A stretch of 64,000 bases of DNA from JBKBIP01 sp046297495 (lineage in GTDB: Bacteria > Planctomycetota > Planctomycetia > Gemmatales > Gemmataceae): positions 1 through 64,000 of the forward strand of contig JBKBIP010000017.1 in NCBI GenBank assembly GCA_046297495.1, given 5' to 3'. A program made the position numbers and the translations under genes. The notes under the pieces were generated by a model, which made no database searches, was not told where the DNA came from, and saw only the letters and a list, made by a program, of their open reading frames with translations. Below, in pieces: positions 61,105 through 64,000 of this stretch; positions within the stretch are counted from its first letter, which is position 1, and each line of letters starts with the position of its first letter.

Positions 61105-63369
61105 ATGTATCTACTGTTTGCCAGCACGCTGTTTGTCAGCGCGGCGTTACTGTTCTGCATGCAACCGATGGTCGCCAAGATGATCTTGCCCCTACTAGGC
61201 GGCACGCCCTCGGTGTGGAACACGTGCATGGTCTTCTTCCAGGCAACCCTGCTGGCCGGTTACTTGTACGCCCACGGGACCACCACGTGGTTCGGCGTGC
61301 GCCGGCAAGCGGTTTTGCACATCGTCATCCTACTTCTGCCGCTGGTCGTGCTACCAGTTGCCATCTCCACTAACGCCATCGCCATGCTACCGACGGAGTC
61401 CAATCCGATTGCTTGGGTGCTGTTGGTGCTGACGCTGTCCGTCGGTTTGCCTTTTTTTGTCGTGTCCACCTCGGCGCCTCTTTTGCAGAAGTGGTTCGCC
61501 GGCACGGGCCACCCCGCCGGGCGCGATCCCTATTTTCTGTACTCCGCCAGCAATCTCGGCAGTATGTTGGCACTGTTGAGTTACCCGCTGCTTCTGGAGC
61601 CGAGCTTTGGCCTGGAGCGACAGAGTTGGCTCTGGACCGCCGGTTATGGCGTGTTGGTGCTGCTGATCATGATCTGCGCCTATTGTGTCTGGCGGGGGGC
61701 GGGGGCCAAGAATCCAAAGGCCACCATCCCCCACCCAGAGCCGACAGCCCAAAGTGCCGAGAGCGAATGGACCGATGCCGTCATGCCTGCTTCGCCGTCC
61801 GTCTTGGACGCTCGACCCTTGACATGGGGAAGACGTTTGCGCTGGGTCGCTCTGGCCTTCGTGCCGTCGAGTCTGATGCTGGGGGTGACGCTGTACATCA
61901 CGACGGACATCGCGGCCATTCCGCTGTTGTGGGTGATGCCATTGGCGTTGTACCTATTTTCGTTCATTCTGGTGTTTGCCAGCCGGCCGCCGCTGCCGCA
62001 TCAGTGGCTGGTCTTGGCTCTGCCCTTGGCGGTGATCCTGGCCTTGGCCCTGTTCTTGCTCGCCGGCGCGAATCCGCGCTGGCAATTAATCCCGGTCCAC
62101 CTGTTGGCGTTCTTCGTGATCGCCATGTTCTGTCATGGCGAGCTGGCCCAGGATCGGCCGCCGCCGCGCCACCTGACTGAGTTTTATATCTGGCTGTCGA
62201 TTGGCGGCGTGTTGGGGGGACTATTCAACACGCTGTCCGCGCCGCTGCTGTTTTCACAAGTTGGCGTGGCGGAATATCCCTTGATGCTGATCCTGGCCAC
62301 GCTGTTGCTGCCACGCCGCGCGCCGGCGCCGCGCTGGCAATACGGGCTGGACGCCGGCGTGCCAATGCTCATGGGGCTGTTGACCGTGGGTATCTTCGTG
62401 GTGTGGAAGCCCACCGCGTTGATTGGCGTGCCGGTGCTCGGCGTATTGATCAGCTCATGTTATCTCGCGGCCAGCTCTCCGCTGCGCTTGGCCCTATGCC
62501 TTGCCGCCATTGGCTTGCCTATCGCCATTCTGGACCTGGAAGGTAAGACCGTGCATTGGGAACGCAATTTCTTCGGCCTGGTGCGCATCACGGATGACAC
62601 GGACAACCAACTACGCCGCTTGGTACATGGCGGCACCATGCACGGCGTCCAAAGCCTGGATGCGACCAAGCGTGAATTGCCGCTCTCCTATTTCCATCGC
62701 AGTGGGCCGATCGGGGAAGTCTTCACCACGTTCCAGAAACGACCCGAACGCCAAAATCGGCATGTTGCTGTCACCGGACTGGGGGTCGGCTCCTTGGCCG
62801 CCTATGCCTTGCCGGGTCAGGACTGGACCTATTATGAAATCGATCCAGCGATGAAGCGGGTCGCCGAGGACCCCCGTTACTTTACCTATCTCGCCGACGC
62901 ACGCCAGCGGGGCGCCACCATTGACATCGTGCTGGGAGATGCCCGCTTGCGGCTGCGCGAGGCACCCGATCAGTATTACGACCTGATGGTTCTGGACGCC
63001 TTTAGTTCCGACTCGGTGCCGGTGCATCTGATCACGCTGCAGGCCTTGCAACTGTACTTGGAGAAACTGGCCCCTGATGGCATCTTGGCGTTCAACATCT
63101 CGAATCGCTATCTGGACTTGAAGCCAGTGCTCGCGAACCTGGCCGCCCATGAGCGGCTGCTTTGCCACAGCCGCGGCGAGCTGGAAGTCACTGCGGAGGA
63201 ACGAAAGATGGGCAAGACACCGTCGCAGTGGGTAATCATGGCCCGTCAGGAAGCGGACTTGGGCGATCTGCCGAGGAACCCACGTTGGCAGCCACTGACA
63301 GGAGATCCGCACGCCCCCTTGTGGACGGATGATTTCTCGAACGTCCTCGGTGTGTTCCGCTGGCAATGA
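61105..63369 (+). CDS. Membrane protein fused to spermidine-synthase-like methyltransferase fold
   Basis: A 754-residue protein. About ten to twelve membrane helices (residues 1-480, with a soluble Pro-rich loop near 205-240) precede a Rossmann domain (about 500-754) resembling spermidine synthases: VAVTGLGVGSLAAYA, YYEIDPAMKRVAEDP, VLGDARLRLREAPDQYYDLMVLDAFSSDSVP. In polyamine synthases the DAFSSD-type loop binds the amine donor. Fusions of this kind are widespread, but their substrates are mostly unknown. GAGG is 5 nt before the ATG. It follows the DUF1501 gene by 108 bp. Confidence 0.85.
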   Translation: MYLLFASTLFVSAALLFCMQPMVAKMILPLLGGTPSVWNTCMVFFQATLLAGYLYAHGTTTWFGVRRQAVLHIVILLLPLVVLPVAISTNAIAMLPTESNPIAWVLLVLTLSVGLPFFVVSTSAPLLQKWFAGTGHPAGRDPYFLYSASNLGSMLALLSYPLLLEPSFGLERQSWLWTAGYGVLVLLIMICAYCVWRGAGAKNPKATIPHPEPTAQSAESEWTDAVMPASPSVLDARPLTWGRRLRWVALAFVPSSLMLGVTLYITTDIAAIPLLWVMPLALYLFSFILVFASRPPLPHQWLVLALPLAVILALALFLLAGANPRWQLIPVHLLAFFVIAMFCHGELAQDRPPPRHLTEFYIWLSIGGVLGGLFNTLSAPLLFSQVGVAEYPLMLILATLLLPRRAPAPRWQYGLDAGVPMLMGLLTVGIFVVWKPTALIGVPVLGVLISSCYLAASSPLRLALCLAAIGLPIAILDLEGKTVHWERNFFGLVRITDDTDNQLRRLVHGGTMHGVQSLDATKRELPLSYFHRSGPIGEVFTTFQKRPERQNRHVAVTGLGVGSLAAYALPGQDWTYYEIDPAMKRVAEDPRYFTYLADARQRGATIDIVLGDARLRLREAPDQYYDLMVLDAFSSDSVPVHLITLQALQLYLEKLAPDGILAFNISNRYLDLKPVLANLAAHERLLCHSRGELEVTAEERKMGKTPSQWVIMARQEADLGDLPRNPRWQPLTGDPHAPLWTDDFSNVLGVFRWQ

Positions 63370-63616
63370 GGTATCGGTCTCATACTGCCCCAGTGTGTGG
63401 TGGATTCATTCAGCGGAGTTTAGAGCGGTTCGCCCACGGATGACATACACTCGCGGGTATTCCCAAAATACTTCGAATGGTCTTCATGATCCACGCACGC
63501 AATTCGCGGCCGATTTGGGAGAATAGCCCGCGGAGCCACGCTACGCCGACTGCGTGTGCGGATCAACGCTGCTTCCGAATGGTTGGTCATCCGTTCGCAT
63601 TCGTTGGCCATCTGCT

Positions 63617-64000
63617 CTAGGGGTGTGCCGGTGGCACTTGCAAACGTTGGACGAAGGCGGCATGTTCGGGACTGGCTAAGCCTTGCTGCACCACGGCCAG
63701 CACTTGGAGCATGTCGCCACGCGGCAGAGCGGCGGCATCCAGCCACAGACCGGGAAAGTGCTCACTGCGCAAGACGCCCTCGGCATCGGCGTTTAGGGGC
63801 CGATACTGACCGGACTCCAGCACAAACCAGTCGATCTGCTGATCCAGCACCCGCCAGACCAAGTATTCACGCACCCCATTGCGACGATAGACGTTTAACT
63901 TGGTGTGCAAGTCGAAACTGGCGCTGCTGGAAGCCACTTCCGCCACCAGCTCGGGGGCATTCTCGACATAATCATCTTCACTGATCCGCGCTTGGCCGCC
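63617..64000 (-). CDS. Uma2-family (DUF820) protein, 5' end missing
   Basis: The frame is open to the right edge, so the N-terminus lies outside; 127 codons are visible. ENAPELVAEVASSSASFDLHTKL, then YRRNGVREYLVWRVLDQQIDWF, matches the core of the Uma2 (DUF820) fold, a PD-(D/E)xK-nuclease-like family, with the Glu-Leu-Val-Ala-Glu-Val and the Lys of the likely active site seen. Nuclease activity is known from family assignment only. No partner gene is in the window. Confidence 0.85.
   Translation of the reverse strand, partial: GGQARISEDDYVENAPELVAEVASSSASFDLHTKLNVYRRNGVREYLVWRVLDQQIDWFVLESGQYRPLNADAEGVLRSEHFPGLWLDAAALPRGDMLQVLAVVQQGLASPEHAAFVQRLQVPPAHP

Noticed and set aside
1..64000. tRNA or rRNA genes
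   Set aside because: Scanning for GGTTC-type T-arms and conserved rRNA stretches gave only matches inside protein genes, for example near 45745 in mcsB.

Overview
The window looks like a chromosomal segment from a member of the Planctomycetota, probably near the Gemmatales/Isosphaerales. This is inferred from gene content, not from a marker gene. The signs are a Tat-exported DUF1501 protein, a TIGR03067-type secreted protein, a large secreted protein with TIG-like and pre-peptidase-type modules, several HEAT-repeat proteins, many Ser/Thr-kinase and FHA genes, long gaps between genes and many weak Shine-Dalgarno sites. I saw no rRNA, tRNA, CRISPR array, transposase or phage gene. Both ends cut genes: a secreted or anchored protein on the left and a Uma2-family protein on the right.

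Layout. 1-13.3 kb is mostly housekeeping: SnoaL-like protein, KduD-like dehydrogenase, APC permease with stress-protein domains, ketopantoate reductase, GNAT, MBOAT-like acyltransferase, YHS-type secreted protein, transketolase and a peptidase-MA-like protein. 13.3-27.2 kb is the standout. It holds eight genes, all on the minus strand, read in the order VWA protein, zinc-ribbon/FHA protein, receptor-like membrane protein, membrane FHA protein, a second receptor-like protein, a second membrane FHA protein, a Ser/Thr kinase with zinc ribbons, and a pseudokinase fused to a PP2C phosphatase. The receptor/FHA pair is duplicated in tandem. The set looks like a self-contained transmembrane phospho-signalling system.

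28-40.8 kb holds two tandem secreted CxxCH (haem-type) proteins, an aldo/keto reductase, a secreted HEAT protein, a PilZ protein, ComF, a degenerate M24-like protein overlapping a gamma-carbonic-anhydrase-like gene, the zwf-pgl pair of the oxidative pentose phosphate pathway, and the large secreted TIG/PPC-like protein. 41.2-47 kb is a protein quality-control cluster: Hsp20, ClpB, the arginine kinase McsB and two McsA-like adaptors. 47-64 kb holds an ABC-F ATPase, a long HEAT protein, RecN, a secreted protein with a very cysteine-rich block, an orphan amino-acid-type ABC ATPase, a UbiA prenyltransferase, a Pol-beta-like HhH protein, small secreted proteins, TruB, DUF1501 and a membrane protein fused to a spermidine-synthase-like domain.

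Two families of dispersed non-coding repeats sit in the gaps. One is an imperfect palindrome whose arms resemble GATTCATCGGTTCGCG, with about a dozen full, diverged or half copies. The other is a 36-nt element found near 11.4 kb and 49.5 kb, 31 of 36 identical. A perfect 22-bp inverted repeat lies 56 bp upstream of clpB.
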